Assembly: GCF_001889605.1 (NCBI RefSeq)
Contig: NZ_CP018171.1
Location: 3,556,501 to 3,620,500 of the forward strand
Source: Aquibium oceanicum
GTDB lineage: Bacteria; Pseudomonadota; Alphaproteobacteria; Rhizobiales; Rhizobiaceae
Length of the DNA stretch: 64,000 nt
Direction of reading: 5' to 3'
In this document: piece after piece, positions 35,419 through 45,852 of the stretch
Layout: each line of letters opens with the position of its first letter
Numbering within the stretch: position 1 is the first letter of the stretch
Made by a program: the position numbers and the translations under genes
Notes under the pieces: generated by a model
Seen by the model: the letters and a program-made list of their open reading frames with translations, nothing else
Databases searched by the model: none
Told to the model about the DNA's origin: nothing

Positions 35419-37475
35419 CACCGCACCCTTTCAATGGTGAAGACGGGTCGCCCACCGATTTCAAATCTATCCATTGGTACTGGCACTTCCTCAAGTTCGA
35501 GCAGCGACCCGGAGATAACAGCGTCAACGCCGGTCGGCTTCCCGCCGACAGCGTATCCGAAAGCGAATTTCTCAGATAGCACCCTAGCATGCTCTTGAAG
35601 CGAACGGGATACAGCCCACGGTGAAATAAGAACTCCCCGGCAAATAATCGGTAGAAATTCAGATACTTGCGCAATGTTGTCGCGCGCTGCACTCTCATAT
35701 GCAGTCTCGAAGGCTTGCAGGAAGCCCGGCGCATCAGGTCGCCGCGAACCGTCTCGCCAAACGGCCCCATCAGACCAGCACTGCCCGAGCAGCACATGAT
35801 AGCGGACAAGGCGGATGCTAGCCTCCTGCGCCACTTCAGCGCCGAGGGCTGCGGTGAGGATGCCCCTCACATGCTCCCTCGTCAGCTCACCGTTCTCCTG
35901 AAGATGGCCTAGGATCACTCGATAAGGTTCAAAATTCTGGAACTGCTTACTAACCCGATCCAAGTCCGCTCTTTGCAGGCAACCTTCTACGTCATCCAAC
36001 TCTGCTCGGGAAACGATCGTTTTTCCGTCGAAATCAACGAGTTTGGCCCGACGAATCACCTCCAGGCTCCTGCGAACATTTCCCTCATTGGGCCGGCTTA
36101 CAGCGGGCAACTTCTCCATTAGTTCTGCAAACGTTAGTTTTCCTGAAGCGTAAAGGGCGCCCGCTATCCGCAGGGCGAGAGGCAATGAGGATTGAGGGAT
36201 TGCAGCGTTGCTGAATACCCGACTAAAGGCGTCGGTCCCCGGTTCTTCTTCGGGCGAAGTCGCACCATCGGGTCGTTCCACGGCCTCCACCGGCATTGAT
36301 ATCACCGGATTCGCGTCCTTCGCCTTTGCTCCCTTCCTTTTGGCGGTCTGCGCTGGCTGCGGAGGCGCTGACCCGGCCTTCTTCGCCGGGGTGGCGGCAT
36401 CATCTAGATTGCGAACGTCTAAACACTCTGCCACCCAGTCTTGCGGCTGTTTACCCGGCCAATAGCAGCTCAAGCTGAGTGACACTTTTCTTGAACTTTG
36501 CATCCTGACGGTTCCGAAAGCGTGGGTCAGATCCCAGAGCAAGCCCCTTATCGAGGTACCCATAAATGTGCCGGCCCAGGCGTCATAACGAAAGCTGGGG
36601 ATTTCCTTCTCTTGCAGCTTAGGGGTGGGCAGACAGATGTTCGGTATTCCCTCCGCGCCCAAGACGCGGGATAACAGAACATCCGAAGTCACAACCAACT
36701 GCTTGGCTCGTGTTCGTGTCGAGCGCAGAACTGTATGCACCCCCTCAATCAAGAGGCGGTCCTCAAGGACATCACCTTCATCTTGGTCTAACCCCCCCTT
36801 GCCAGCAGCACGCAAGTACCGAAGGAGCGACGGATCGAGTTCCAGAACCTGATAGCGATGCTGATTGCGTTCAAGAAAACTTAGGCCCGCATTCACCAAC
36901 GCCCGTGAGCGAAGCGCCTGCGCAAGATTTCCATCCTTGCCGCTTCTAGCGAGCGACTTCAGAGTTGCCTCGCGGGCCTGCATTTGCGTTAACGACATCA
37001 CGAAAGGCATTAGCCAAACAGTCGTCTCCTTAAGGACGTTCAACAGCCAATGGAGGGTACCGTTATAGAGGCTGTTTGTATCGGGTATAAGAACAATGCC
37101 CTTTGCACTCCGAAGATCAAGCAACTGCTGGGCCGTTCTACCGGACACAAGTGGCGATAAAATGCCCAATCTCGTAGCGCAAAGGGAAATAGTATCAATT
37201 ACGACATTAGCGTTTCTGTCCTTCCGGTCTTTTACCTCTTTACTATCCTGTTCTCCCGATAAAAATCTTTTATCCAAGTTCAACTTCAGCCGAAATGAGC
37301 ATTCTCTCTCGTCTTCGGATGGTGGTGGTTCGTTGATCCCAATCGAGACGAGACTGCACCACTCGCCGTTCTTGATGTGGGTGCTGTCAGTATAAGAAAC
37401 CGACAATGTTCCTTCGCGGACGCCTAAATAGCGCTGGTCCTTCGCAAAATCAGCTTGACTGAAGAGTGTGGTCAT
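35418..37475 (-). CDS. PIN-domain protein with winged helix, three-gene island
   Basis: 685 residues. Residues ~125-280 have the layout of a PIN nuclease: Asp132 in IVLIPDTNSLYNG, acidic Glu238-Asp239 in DVLEDRLLIEGVHTVLRS, and Asp265 in QLVVTSDVLLSRVLGAEGI, the last matching the usual TxD strand. A Lys/Ala/Pro linker (residues ~385-415) leads to a helical region with a winged-helix-like stretch (KLTFAELMEKLPAVSRPNEG, RRSLEVIRRAKLVDFDGK). PIN domains cleave RNA, less often DNA. ATG 37475 overlaps the stop of the small gene before it (ATGA); its stop overlaps the ATPase start. The whole-protein family is unknown to me. Confidence 0.65.
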   Translation of the reverse strand: MTTLFSQADFAKDQRYLGVREGTLSVSYTDSTHIKNGEWCSLVSIGINEPPPSEDERECSFRLKLNLDKRFLSGEQDSKEVKDRKDRNANVVIDTISLCATRLGILSPLVSGRTAQQLLDLRSAKGIVLIPDTNSLYNGTLHWLLNVLKETTVWLMPFVMSLTQMQAREATLKSLARSGKDGNLAQALRSRALVNAGLSFLERNQHRYQVLELDPSLLRYLRAAGKGGLDQDEGDVLEDRLLIEGVHTVLRSTRTRAKQLVVTSDVLLSRVLGAEGIPNICLPTPKLQEKEIPSFRYDAWAGTFMGTSIRGLLWDLTHAFGTVRMQSSRKVSLSLSCYWPGKQPQDWVAECLDVRNLDDAATPAKKAGSAPPQPAQTAKRKGAKAKDANPVISMPVEAVERPDGATSPEEEPGTDAFSRVFSNAAIPQSSLPLALRIAGALYASGKLTFAELMEKLPAVSRPNEGNVRRSLEVIRRAKLVDFDGKTIVSRAELDDVEGCLQRADLDRVSKQFQNFEPYRVILGHLQENGELTREHVRGILTAALGAEVAQEASIRLVRYHVLLGQCWSDGAVWRDGSRRPDAPGFLQAFETAYESAARDNIAQVSEFLPIICRGVLISPWAVSRSLQEHARVLSEKFAFGYAVGGKPTGVDAVISGSLLELEEVPVPMDRFEIGGRPVFTIERVR

Positions 37476-37852
37476 TCGATCCGGACCCAAACGTGCTTCT
37501 TATCTAGCGATTTCAATAGATCCAGTGCATTCAGACAGACGCTTGCTACCGCTTCCGATAGTGGGATGTCTGTCGTGAACATCGGCGAAGCCGCAACAGC
37601 TTGTTCTGTCAAATTCAACGATGTCCAGCCTTCAGCCTCTTTGGTCCAGTCCAAAGAAGCCAGCAGCGCTGCAAAATCTGCCAGCTTGTACCAAACGCCG
37701 GGCTGGGCCTCCGGGATGAATGACAAAATCGCCGCTGTCGTAACCCCTGAAGCCTCTTCATCATCGGAAGCACCAACGCCCCCGTACCAAAGCTCCTCCC
37801 AGTCGCCCGCTATATCTGGCGATTCCTGGGAGATAATTGCCCTTAGTGCCAA
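37472..37852 (-). CDS. Small acidic protein, first gene of the island
   Basis: 126 residues, acidic and without cysteine clusters, signal peptide or membrane helix. Visible stretches: SQESPDIAGDWEELWYGGVG, FIPEAQPGVWYKLADFAALL and LNALDLLKSLDKKHVWVRIE. The start is TTG 37852 with GGGGAGAG about seven bases upstream. Its stop overlaps the PIN gene start. I do not recognise it; a small acidic protein ahead of a nuclease and an ATPase could be an adaptor, an inhibitor or a sensor. Confidence 0.55.
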   Translation of the reverse strand: MALRAIISQESPDIAGDWEELWYGGVGASDDEEASGVTTAAILSFIPEAQPGVWYKLADFAALLASLDWTKEAEGWTSLNLTEQAVAASPMFTTDIPLSEAVASVCLNALDLLKSLDKKHVWVRIE

Positions 37853-38187
37853 TTCTTCTCTCCCCAGCCATCCCCACTATACTGTCGCATGGCTATCTTC
37901 TCATAACACCCACTCTGTCGATCATCGAGTCGCTACGATATCTCGCAAATAATGGCACGTAGCAGCCGCACTGTCGCCCCGCCAAGACAGGAGCGCGCAC
38001 CCGTCAGCCATTTCATGAGCTCTCGCAAAAACTGGCCAGTCCCGCTCACGGACTCACACCGGTCATTAGACGCTTCAGCGCACCGCCTTCCCCCGGGTGC
38101 AACCCGCCGCCTGCGGCAAGCCCCACCCGTTCGCAGCCTGCCGTTAAGCCCCCGGCATAACGGCTTCGCCTGCGGCGAACCGGCCTC
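37853..38187. other. Upstream edge of the island
   Basis: No gene is supported here. The promoter for the three-gene unit should lie in the AT-rich part (37880-37960: CTATACTGTCGCATGGC, GATCATCGAGTCGCTACGAT). From about 38060 the composition returns to the high-GC background. I found no tRNA and no clear direct repeat matching the other edge. Confidence 0.35.
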
Positions 38188-39501
38188 TCACCCCATGAAC
38201 GGGTAAAGCGGGAACCGGTCCGTCAGCGCGATCACCTTCTTCTTCACCGCTTCCTCGACCGCGGCGTTGCCCTCATCGGAGTTGGCGGCCTTGAGGCCGT
38301 CCAGCACCTCGGCGATGAGCTTGCCGATCTCGCGGAATTCGGCCTGGCCGAAGCCGCGCGTGGTGCCGGCGGGGGTGCCGAGGCGCACGCCGGAGGTGAC
38401 GAAGGGCTTTTCGGGGTCGAAGGGGATGCCGTTCTTGTTGCAGGTGATGTTGGCGCGGCCGAGGGCTGCCTCGGCGCGCTTGCCCGTGGCGTTCTTGGGG
38501 CGCAGGTCGACCAGCATGGAATGGTTGTCGGTGCCGCCCGAGACGATTTCGAGGCCGGTCTCCTGCAGGCTCGCCGCCAGCGCGCGGGAATTGGCCACGA
38601 CCTCGTGCGCGTAGGCCTTGAAGTCGGGGCGCAGCGCCTCGCCGAAGGCCACCGCCTTGGCGGCGATGACGTGCATGAGCGGGCCGCCCTGCAGGCCCGG
38701 GAAGACGGCCGAATTGACCTTCTTGGCGATGTCCTCGTCGTTGGTGAGGATCATGCCGCCGCGGGGCCCGCGCAGCGACTTGTGCGTGGTCGTGGTGACC
38801 ACGTGGGCATGCGGCAGCGGCGAGGGATGCGCGCCGCCGGCGACGAGGCCGGCGATGTGGGCCATGTCGACCATGAGATAGGCGCCGACCGCGTCGGCGA
38901 TCTGGCGGAAGCGCTGCCAGTCCCAGATGCGCGAATAGGCCGTGCCGCCGGCGATGATCAGCTTGGGCTTGTGCTCGTTGGCGAGGCGCTCGACCTCGTC
39001 CATGTCGAGGCGATGGTCCTCGCGGCGCACGCCGTAGGAGATCACGTTGAACCATTTGCCGGACATGTTGACCGGCGAACCGTGGGTCAGGTGGCCGCCG
39101 GAGTTCAAGTCGAGGCCCATGAAGGTGTCGCCCGGCTGCAGCAGCGCCAGGAAGACGGCCTGGTTCATCTGTGAGCCGGAATTGGGCTGGACGTTGGCGA
39201 AGCCGCAGTCGAACAGCTTTTTCGCGCGTTCGATGGCGAGGCTCTCGGCGATGTCGACGAACTGGCAGCCGCCATAATAGCGCTTGCCGGGATAGCCCTC
39301 GGCATACTTGTTGGTCATGATCGACCCTTGCGCCTCGAGCACGGCGCGGGAGACGATGTTTTCCGACGCGATCAGCTCGATCTCGTGGCGCTGGCGGCCG
39401 AGTTCCTTGCCGATGGCGCCGAAAATCTCGGGATCGACCTGTTCGAGCGGCAGGTTGAAAGGGTTTTCCTGGATCGTCTTGGCGGCGTTCGCGGTGGCCA
39501 T
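38188..39501 (-). CDS. glyA: Serine hydroxymethyltransferase
   Basis: 437 residues. The PLP enzyme interconverts serine and glycine with tetrahydrofolate. Motifs: [36 protein letters not shown], the PLP-lysine region [16 protein letters not shown], and [17 protein letters not shown]. The ATG at 39501 follows AAGGA with good spacing; the frame is open 24 codons further upstream. In related genomes nrdR follows directly; here the island 32902-38187 intervenes. Confidence 0.95.
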   Translation of the reverse strand: MATANAAKTIQENPFNLPLEQVDPEIFGAIGKELGRQRHEIELIASENIVSRAVLEAQGSIMTNKYAEGYPGKRYYGGCQFVDIAESLAIERAKKLFDCGFANVQPNSGSQMNQAVFLALLQPGDTFMGLDLNSGGHLTHGSPVNMSGKWFNVISYGVRREDHRLDMDEVERLANEHKPKLIIAGGTAYSRIWDWQRFRQIADAVGAYLMVDMAHIAGLVAGGAHPSPLPHAHVVTTTTHKSLRGPRGGMILTNDEDIAKKVNSAVFPGLQGGPLMHVIAAKAVAFGEALRPDFKAYAHEVVANSRALAASLQETGLEIVSGGTDNHSMLVDLRPKNATGKRAEAALGRANITCNKNGIPFDPEKPFVTSGVRLGTPAGTTRGFGQAEFREIGKLIAEVLDGLKAANSDEGNAAVEEAVKKKVIALTDRFPLYPFMG

Positions 39502-39630
39502 GGGCAGCGTCCTTGGGCGGGAGATCTTCGTTCGGGGGCGCAATACCACAGACGGATGCCGCCTGCCACGCAAGGGACGCGAATTTCGCCGGTCCGTTTG
39601 CGCCGTCGCGTGGCAGAGGCCCGCGCAAAC

Positions 39631-39663
39631 GAAAAGGGCCGCCCCTGCGGACGGCCCTTTCGA
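39631..39663 (-). terminator. Rho-independent terminator after the L,D-transpeptidase gene
   Basis: AAAGGGCCG (39633-39641) pairs with CGGCCCTTT (39652-39660) around a 10-base loop; on the minus strand it is followed by TTTTCGTTTG. It lies 17 bases beyond the stop at 39680. Confidence 0.75.
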
Positions 39664-39679
39664 AGGAGTGATTTTCGGC

Positions 39680-40933
39680 TCAGAGCGCGGAGGACAGCAT
39701 CAGTTCCTCGACGCCGTCGCGGCCGTAGATGTCGTCGCGGAAGTGGACGACACGGTCGCCGGTCGACCAGGCCGAGATGTAGGTGAAGTAGACCGGCACC
39801 GGCGTCGACAGCGCGACGGGGGTGCTTTCGCCGGTCTTGATGGTCTGCTCGAAGCGCTGGCGGTCCCAGCCGGGCGTGTCGCGCAGGAGCCAGGTCACGA
39901 GATCGCGCACGTTCTGGACGCGCACGCAGCCCGAGGAATCGAAGCGCATCAGATTGTTGAACAGGCTCTGCTGCGGGGTGTCGTGCATGTAGACGGCGTG
40001 GGGATTGGGGAAGTTGATCTTCACCGAGGCCATGGCGTTGATCTTGCCCGGATCCTGGCGGAAGTGCAGCTTGGCGGCCTCTTCGGTGTTCCAGTCGATC
40101 GTCATGGGATCGACCTCGACGCCGCCGGGACCGAGGATGCGGATGAAGTTGTCCTTCAGGTAGTTCGGGTTCTTGCGCATCAGCGGGATGATGTCCTTGC
40201 GGACGATCGATTCCGGCGCGTTCCAGTACGGATTGACGATCACTTCGTTGATCTGGGAGTTGAGGATCGGCGTCTGGCGGTCGATCTTGCCCACGATTGC
40301 AGTGTGGCGCGAGACCACGCGGCCGTTCTCCACCGCCTCGATCTGCGCGGCCGGGATGTTGACCATCACGTAGCGGTCGCCGAGGAAGCCGGACATGGAG
40401 CGCAGGCGCACCAGGTTGGTCTCGAGCTGGCCGAGCCGGACGGAGGCCGAGACGTTCATCGCGGCATAGGTGTGGGCGCCCATGACGCCGTCTTCGGGCA
40501 GGCCGTGGCGGGCCTGGAAGCGCTTGACGGCGGCGTCGACGTAGGAATCGAAGGCTGGCGAGATGCCGGCGCTGGACGACAGGTCGCCCGAGATCATCAG
40601 GCGGCGGCGCAGCATGTCCACGTCGGGGTCGACGACGCCGAGCCGGAGCTTCTTGGTGGCGGGAACCATCGGCCAGCCGCCCTGCCCCTGGATGCCCATG
40701 TACTGCGAGATCGCCTGTTCCACGTAGGAAACCGTCTCGGGGCTGAAGATGGGCAGATTGGTCGCCACCTTGCCGCCCTCGGAAGCGCGCGCGTCGAACT
40801 GGTCGTTCCAGCTCCCGCGTTTCGGCGAGAGGATCAGGTCGCGGATGATGTCCTGCGCATGCGCGGATCCGGCAACCGCGGTCGCGGCCATCGCACCGGC
40901 GCCGGTAAGGAAAGTACGGCGGTCTGTCTTCAT
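39680..40933 (-). CDS. ldtP: Exported L,D-transpeptidase with peptidoglycan-binding domain (LdtP-like)
   Basis: 417 residues. The N terminus is a twin-arginine-type signal ([20 protein letters not shown], then AHA). A peptidoglycan-binding domain follows ([20 protein letters not shown], ~150-175) and then a YkuD domain with [12 protein letters not shown] and [16 protein letters not shown], giving the histidine and the catalytic cysteine. It forms 3-3 peptidoglycan cross-links in the periplasm. Upstream on the same strand is a gene for the MarR regulator LdtR, which in Liberibacter and Sinorhizobium controls this gene; the pairing supports the symbol. Confidence 0.87.
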   Translation of the reverse strand: MKTDRRTFLTGAGAMAATAVAGSAHAQDIIRDLILSPKRGSWNDQFDARASEGGKVATNLPIFSPETVSYVEQAISQYMGIQGQGGWPMVPATKKLRLGVVDPDVDMLRRRLMISGDLSSSAGISPAFDSYVDAAVKRFQARHGLPEDGVMGAHTYAAMNVSASVRLGQLETNLVRLRSMSGFLGDRYVMVNIPAAQIEAVENGRVVSRHTAIVGKIDRQTPILNSQINEVIVNPYWNAPESIVRKDIIPLMRKNPNYLKDNFIRILGPGGVEVDPMTIDWNTEEAAKLHFRQDPGKINAMASVKINFPNPHAVYMHDTPQQSLFNNLMRFDSSGCVRVQNVRDLVTWLLRDTPGWDRQRFEQTIKTGESTPVALSTPVPVYFTYISAWSTGDRVVHFRDDIYGRDGVEELMLSSAL

Positions 40934-41162
40934 GATGCCTTCAACCCTGTGGTGGTCGCGCCGCAGGCGCGTCGTCGATGCCGGAAAGATAGGTCGGGGC
41001 TGTTAACAAAGCACCAACCATGTCTCCCCTGATACGCCGCCGAGAAACCGTCGGAATGGTCGCGAAGAAATCCACGCGGCGCTTCGAAGTTCAACACCAT
41101 CCGAATATGGCCGCATGAAGGCCCCAGCCGACACAAACCGGTGAGACGACGGCCAAAGGGCG

Positions 41163-41191
41163 TCGGGGCCGGCGCATGGCACCGGCCCCGA
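41163..41191 (-). terminator. Stem-loop after ldtR
   Basis: TCGGGGCCGG (41163-41172) and CCGGCCCCGA (41182-41191) form a perfect 10-bp stem with a 9-base loop, 28 bases after the ldtR stop. A T-run is almost absent, so termination may be partial, leaving some read-through to ldtP. Confidence 0.5.
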
Positions 41192-41219
41192 AGACGGGAT
41201 CGAAAATCGCGGCCGCAGA

Positions 41220-41735
41220 CTACATGCGGTAGGCGATCGTGTCGTTCCAGAACCGGTCGAGCCGCAGCAGGAACTTGTTCATCTGCTTGAACTCGTCGGC
41301 GTTGATGCCGCCCACCTGCTCGATCGAACCGATGTGGCGCTCGTAGAGACCGGAGACGATCTCGGCGATCTCCTGGCCCTTGCCGGTGAGGCTCACGCGC
41401 ACCGAGCGGCGGTCGACCCGCGAGCGCTGGTGGTTGATGAAGCCGAGGTCGACCAGCTTCTTGAGATTGTAGGAGACGTTGGAGCCGAGATAGTAGCCCC
41501 GCGTGCGCAGTTCGCCGGCCGTGAGCTCGGAATTGCCGATGTTGAACAGCAGCAGCGCCTGGACGGCGTTGATGTCGGAGCGGCCGTTGCGTTCGAACTC
41601 GTCCTTGATGACGTCCAGCAGGCGGCGGTGGAGCCGCTCGACGAGCTGGAGGGATTCCAGGTAGAGCGAACGGATCGCGTCCTTGCGGTCATCGAGAACC
41701 GGGACCGGCTTCTGGGCCTGTCGTGCGTTGATCAT
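41220..41735 (-). CDS. ldtR: MarR-family regulator LdtR
   Basis: 171 residues, winged-helix MarR protein: NSELTAGELRTRGYYLGSNV (recognition region), then YNLKKLVDLGFINHQRSRVD and RRSVRVSLTGKGQEIAEI. LdtR is known in alphaproteobacteria to act on the promoter of an L,D-transpeptidase gene and to respond to stress; the transpeptidase gene lies directly downstream here. ATG 41735 follows GAGG; the upstream frame has no support. Confidence 0.87.
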   Translation of the reverse strand: MINARQAQKPVPVLDDRKDAIRSLYLESLQLVERLHRRLLDVIKDEFERNGRSDINAVQALLLFNIGNSELTAGELRTRGYYLGSNVSYNLKKLVDLGFINHQRSRVDRRSVRVSLTGKGQEIAEIVSGLYERHIGSIEQVGGINADEFKQMNKFLLRLDRFWNDTIAYRM

Positions 41736-41879
41736 TTTTCTGTGCCTCGTGTTTGACGCCGGTGATTGTTTTTTTCTCACCTTGGCCCCAACCTATCGCG
41801 GACACCTAAAATTCGACTTAAACGCCAGCCTTAACAAGGCCTTTCGATACGACCGACTGAAGGATGCGTTAATTTTTCG

Positions 41880-42299
41880 TCAATCGCGAACTTGCCGTCG
41901 CTGAAAAAACAGGGTCGTACGGAAGCCCGCGTAGATCACGGCGACGAGGATGTGGGAGGCGACGATCAGCTGCCGTTCGCCGAAGATCGGGGACATGGCC
42001 TGGAACATGACCACCTCCGTGGCAGCGCAGATGAACCAGATCACCGGCCCCCACGAGGCCGTCATCCACAGGCCGATTCCGGCGATCGGGAACAGCGCCG
42101 CGAGCACGACGCTTGCCACCTGCCACTCGATCGGCATGGTGTCGAAGCGCCAGAGTGCGCCCGGATAGATCCCGATCAGCCGCACCCAGTAGAAGACACC
42201 GAACAGCAGGCAGTACGCCGCGACGATGCGCAGGAAGGCCTCGAAGAGGCTGTCGATCAACGCCGGCCGCAGGACCGGGGTGTCGAAATCCTCTTCCAT
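41880..42299 (-). CDS. DUF6163 family membrane protein
   Basis: 139 residues with four hydrophobic helices: IVAAYCLLFGVFYWVRLIGI, VASVVLAALFPIAGIGLWMT, WGPVIWFICAATEVVMFQ and LIVASHILVAVIYAGF. The WRFDTMP and SWGPVIWFICA motifs match a family found mainly in Hyphomicrobiales, without known function, often beside ldtR as here. The ATG shares one base with the stop of the upstream hydratase gene (TGATG). Confidence 0.72.
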   Translation of the reverse strand: MEEDFDTPVLRPALIDSLFEAFLRIVAAYCLLFGVFYWVRLIGIYPGALWRFDTMPIEWQVASVVLAALFPIAGIGLWMTASWGPVIWFICAATEVVMFQAMSPIFGERQLIVASHILVAVIYAGFRTTLFFQRRQVRD

Positions 42300-43345
42300 C
42301 ACACGGCCAGCTCCGAATCTCCGAGCGGCGCGAAATAGGCCTCGATCTCGGCCTCGCCGACGTCCTCGATCGTCGCGGGCTTCCACTCCGGCTTCGATCC
42401 CTTGTCGATCAGCGCCGCGCGGATTCCCTCGTAGAAATCGTGCCCCTTGAGCATGCGGTTCAGGATGCGGAATTCCATCCGCATGCACTCGTCCATGCTC
42501 AGCATGCCGCCCGCAAGGATCTGGCGGTGCGTGACGTGAAGACTGGTCGGCGAGCGGGTGCGGATCGTCGCCAGAGCCTTGCCTGCGAATTCGTCGCCGT
42601 GCTCGCGCCCCTGCCCCAGGCTGACCAGGATGTCGTTGATGTTCTCAAGCGAGAAATGCCGGCCGATCGAGGAGAGCGACGCGTCTTCCGTCTCGCGCGC
42701 CGGTTCGAACGCGAAGCGCTCGCAGACCTCGTCCGGATCGCCCGATTCGGCTAGCGCCTCGACGATCGCGTCCCTATCGGCCGAATGCACCGCGTGCGTG
42801 GCGATGCCGCTCCATAGCGCATCGCCGAAGCGGATGCGCTCGCCGGTAAGGCCGAGCCAGGAGCCGAAGGAATTCCGGAGACGGGGCAGGAAGAAGCTGC
42901 CGCCGACGTCGGGGAAGAAGCCGATACCGACTTCCGGCATGGCGAAGACGGCGTTTTCGGTGAACAGGCGATGGCTGCCGTGAACCGATATGCCGACGCC
43001 GCCGCCCATCACGATGCCGTCGATGAGGGACACGTAGGGCTTCTCGAACCGCGCGATCGCGGCGTTCAGCCGGTATTCGTCGGCGAAGAAGGCGACGGGA
43101 AAACCGCCGGCCTTGCCCGCTTCGTAGATGCGCAGGATGTCACCACCGGCCGAAAAGGCGCGCCCCTCCGCAGTGACCACCACGACCGCAACCCGGTCGT
43201 CCGACTGCCATTCGTCCAGCGCGCGCGTCAGCGCAAGCACCATGCGGTGGGTGATGGCATTGAGCGCCTTCGGACGCGTCAGCGTCACAATTCCGGTGGC
43301 ACCGCGCCGCTCGAAGCGGATTTCGTCACCTCCTCCGAAGTCCAT
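42299..43345 (-). CDS. Enoyl-CoA hydratase/isomerase family protein, 3-hydroxyisobutyryl-CoA hydrolase type
   Basis: 348 residues, longer than simple enoyl-CoA hydratases (~260) and typical of 3-hydroxyisobutyryl-CoA hydrolases in valine breakdown. The crotonase oxyanion-hole motifs are present: AFSAGGDILRIYEAGKAG and DGIVMGGGVGISVHGSH, then MPEVGIGFFPDVGGSFFLPR, whose glutamate and aspartate match the hydrolase group. ATG 43345 follows GGAAGGG. It overlaps the DUF6163 gene and diverges from hemB. Confidence 0.85.
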   Translation of the reverse strand: MDFGGGDEIRFERRGATGIVTLTRPKALNAITHRMVLALTRALDEWQSDDRVAVVVVTAEGRAFSAGGDILRIYEAGKAGGFPVAFFADEYRLNAAIARFEKPYVSLIDGIVMGGGVGISVHGSHRLFTENAVFAMPEVGIGFFPDVGGSFFLPRLRNSFGSWLGLTGERIRFGDALWSGIATHAVHSADRDAIVEALAESGDPDEVCERFAFEPARETEDASLSSIGRHFSLENINDILVSLGQGREHGDEFAGKALATIRTRSPTSLHVTHRQILAGGMLSMDECMRMEFRILNRMLKGHDFYEGIRAALIDKGSKPEWKPATIEDVGEAEIEAYFAPLGDSELAV

Positions 43346-43493
43346 CGAAAGCCCTTCCGTTTCAGTGATCCGAGGCTTAAGCAGGCGCTGCCGACGCGTC
43401 AATGGCGCAAGCGGGCGTGGGGTGGCCAAGGCTGGCTTGCGCATTTTGTCGACCGCTTGGGCATGATATCACTCCGCCGACGGGAGAAGAGCC

Positions 43494-44525
<1,032 letters not shown>

Positions 44526-44564
44526 CGACGGCAGGACGGTGATTTCAAAGAAGGGCGGACGGGG

Positions 44565-45704
44565 ATGAACGAACGACTGAAATATGCCTCCAGCCTGTTT
44601 TCGGGCGCGCGGCAGGACGACACGTTCGGCCGGGTGCACGAGATCTTTCCGGTCGCCACGATGACGGCCTCGCCGGAACCCTTCGTCTTCCCGCAGGGCG
44701 AGCCGATAGAGCTGCCCCAGAACTTCATGCACGAGGGCACCGCGAAGGACACGATGGCGTTCCTGGGCGAGACCGACACCGTCGCGCTGCTCGTCATCAA
44801 GGACGGCGCGATGCGGCTCGAGCGCTACTGGCTCACCGGCAGTCCGACAACCACCTGGGTCTCAATGTCGGTGGCCAAGAGCTTCGTCTCGGCCGCGCTG
44901 GGCATCGCGCAGGCCGAAGGCGGGTTCGGTTCGGTGGAGGAGCAGATCGTCGACCACCTGCCGGAACTGAAGGGCTCCGCCTATGACGGCGCGCGGATCA
45001 AGGACGTGCTGCAGATGTCGTCCGGCGCCCGCTGGAACGAGGACTACAGCGACCCGAATTCCGACATCAACCGGTTCGTGTCGATCTTCGCCCATGGCGG
45101 CTCGTTCAACGACTTCGCCGCGACGCTGGAGCGGGAGCACGCTCCGGGGACCTACAACCTCTACAACAGCACCGACACGCAAGTGCTGGGCATGCTTCTG
45201 AAAAAGGTGACCGGGCGCCCGATCCGCGACTACATGGAAGAGAAGCTCTGGCATCCGCTCGGCATGGAGCACGATGCGCACTGGCTGATCGACGAGACCG
45301 GCATGGAGATGGCCTATGGCGGCCTCAACGCCACCGCGCGCGACTACGCCAAGATCGGCGAACTCTATCGCAACGGCGGCACCTGCGGCGGCCGCCAGAT
45401 CGTGCCGGCGGACTGGGTAGAGGCCTCCGTCACCGCCGACGCGCCGCACCTGAAGGCCGGCAGCACCGGGCTCATCGGGACCATCTTCAGCTACGGATAC
45501 CAGTGGTGGCTGCCCTACGACGAGGGCGAGTTCTCCGCCATCGGCGTCTACAACCAGTTCGTCTACGTGCATCCGGGCCGCGGGCTCGTGATCGTCAAGC
45601 TTTCGGCCAGCCGCAACTACGGCACCACGAACGACGAGACCTCCTTCCGCGAAACCGAAACGATCCACCTCTTCCAAGCCATCGGAAAGGCGCTGGAGGA
45701 CTGA
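44565..45704 (+). CDS. Serine hydrolase of the beta-lactamase/class C family
   Basis: 379 residues. The SxxK motif is in VSMSVAKSFVSAALG (~104), the second motif Tyr-x-Asn in TYNLYNSTDTQVLG (~198), and a late GYQWWLPYD/VYVHPGRGLVIVKLSAS region stands where KTG-like motifs occur. No signal peptide is visible, so it is probably cytoplasmic: an esterase or peptidase rather than a beta-lactamase. It follows hemB by 39 bases. Confidence 0.82.
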   Translation: MNERLKYASSLFSGARQDDTFGRVHEIFPVATMTASPEPFVFPQGEPIELPQNFMHEGTAKDTMAFLGETDTVALLVIKDGAMRLERYWLTGSPTTTWVSMSVAKSFVSAALGIAQAEGGFGSVEEQIVDHLPELKGSAYDGARIKDVLQMSSGARWNEDYSDPNSDINRFVSIFAHGGSFNDFAATLEREHAPGTYNLYNSTDTQVLGMLLKKVTGRPIRDYMEEKLWHPLGMEHDAHWLIDETGMEMAYGGLNATARDYAKIGELYRNGGTCGGRQIVPADWVEASVTADAPHLKAGSTGLIGTIFSYGYQWWLPYDEGEFSAIGVYNQFVYVHPGRGLVIVKLSASRNYGTTNDETSFRETETIHLFQAIGKALED

Positions 45705-45852
45705 CCGCGCGGCCGCGCCGGCGGTAACGGGGGACTGGCCTCCGCGGCATATCCGTGTGACACTCGCTTCGACATGCTCGCGCGGGTGCATTCGGTCTAT
45801 CCAAATCCGCGAAGATCGCACTCGCCCGCAAGGGTCCGGCCCAGGAGGGCTC

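Noticed and set aside
34210-37852. Assigning the island to BREX or a VapBC toxin-antitoxin pair
   Set aside because: No BrxZ/PglZ phosphatase, methylase or BrxC partner; the PIN protein is far larger than VapC and the small protein lacks an antitoxin DNA-binding motif.
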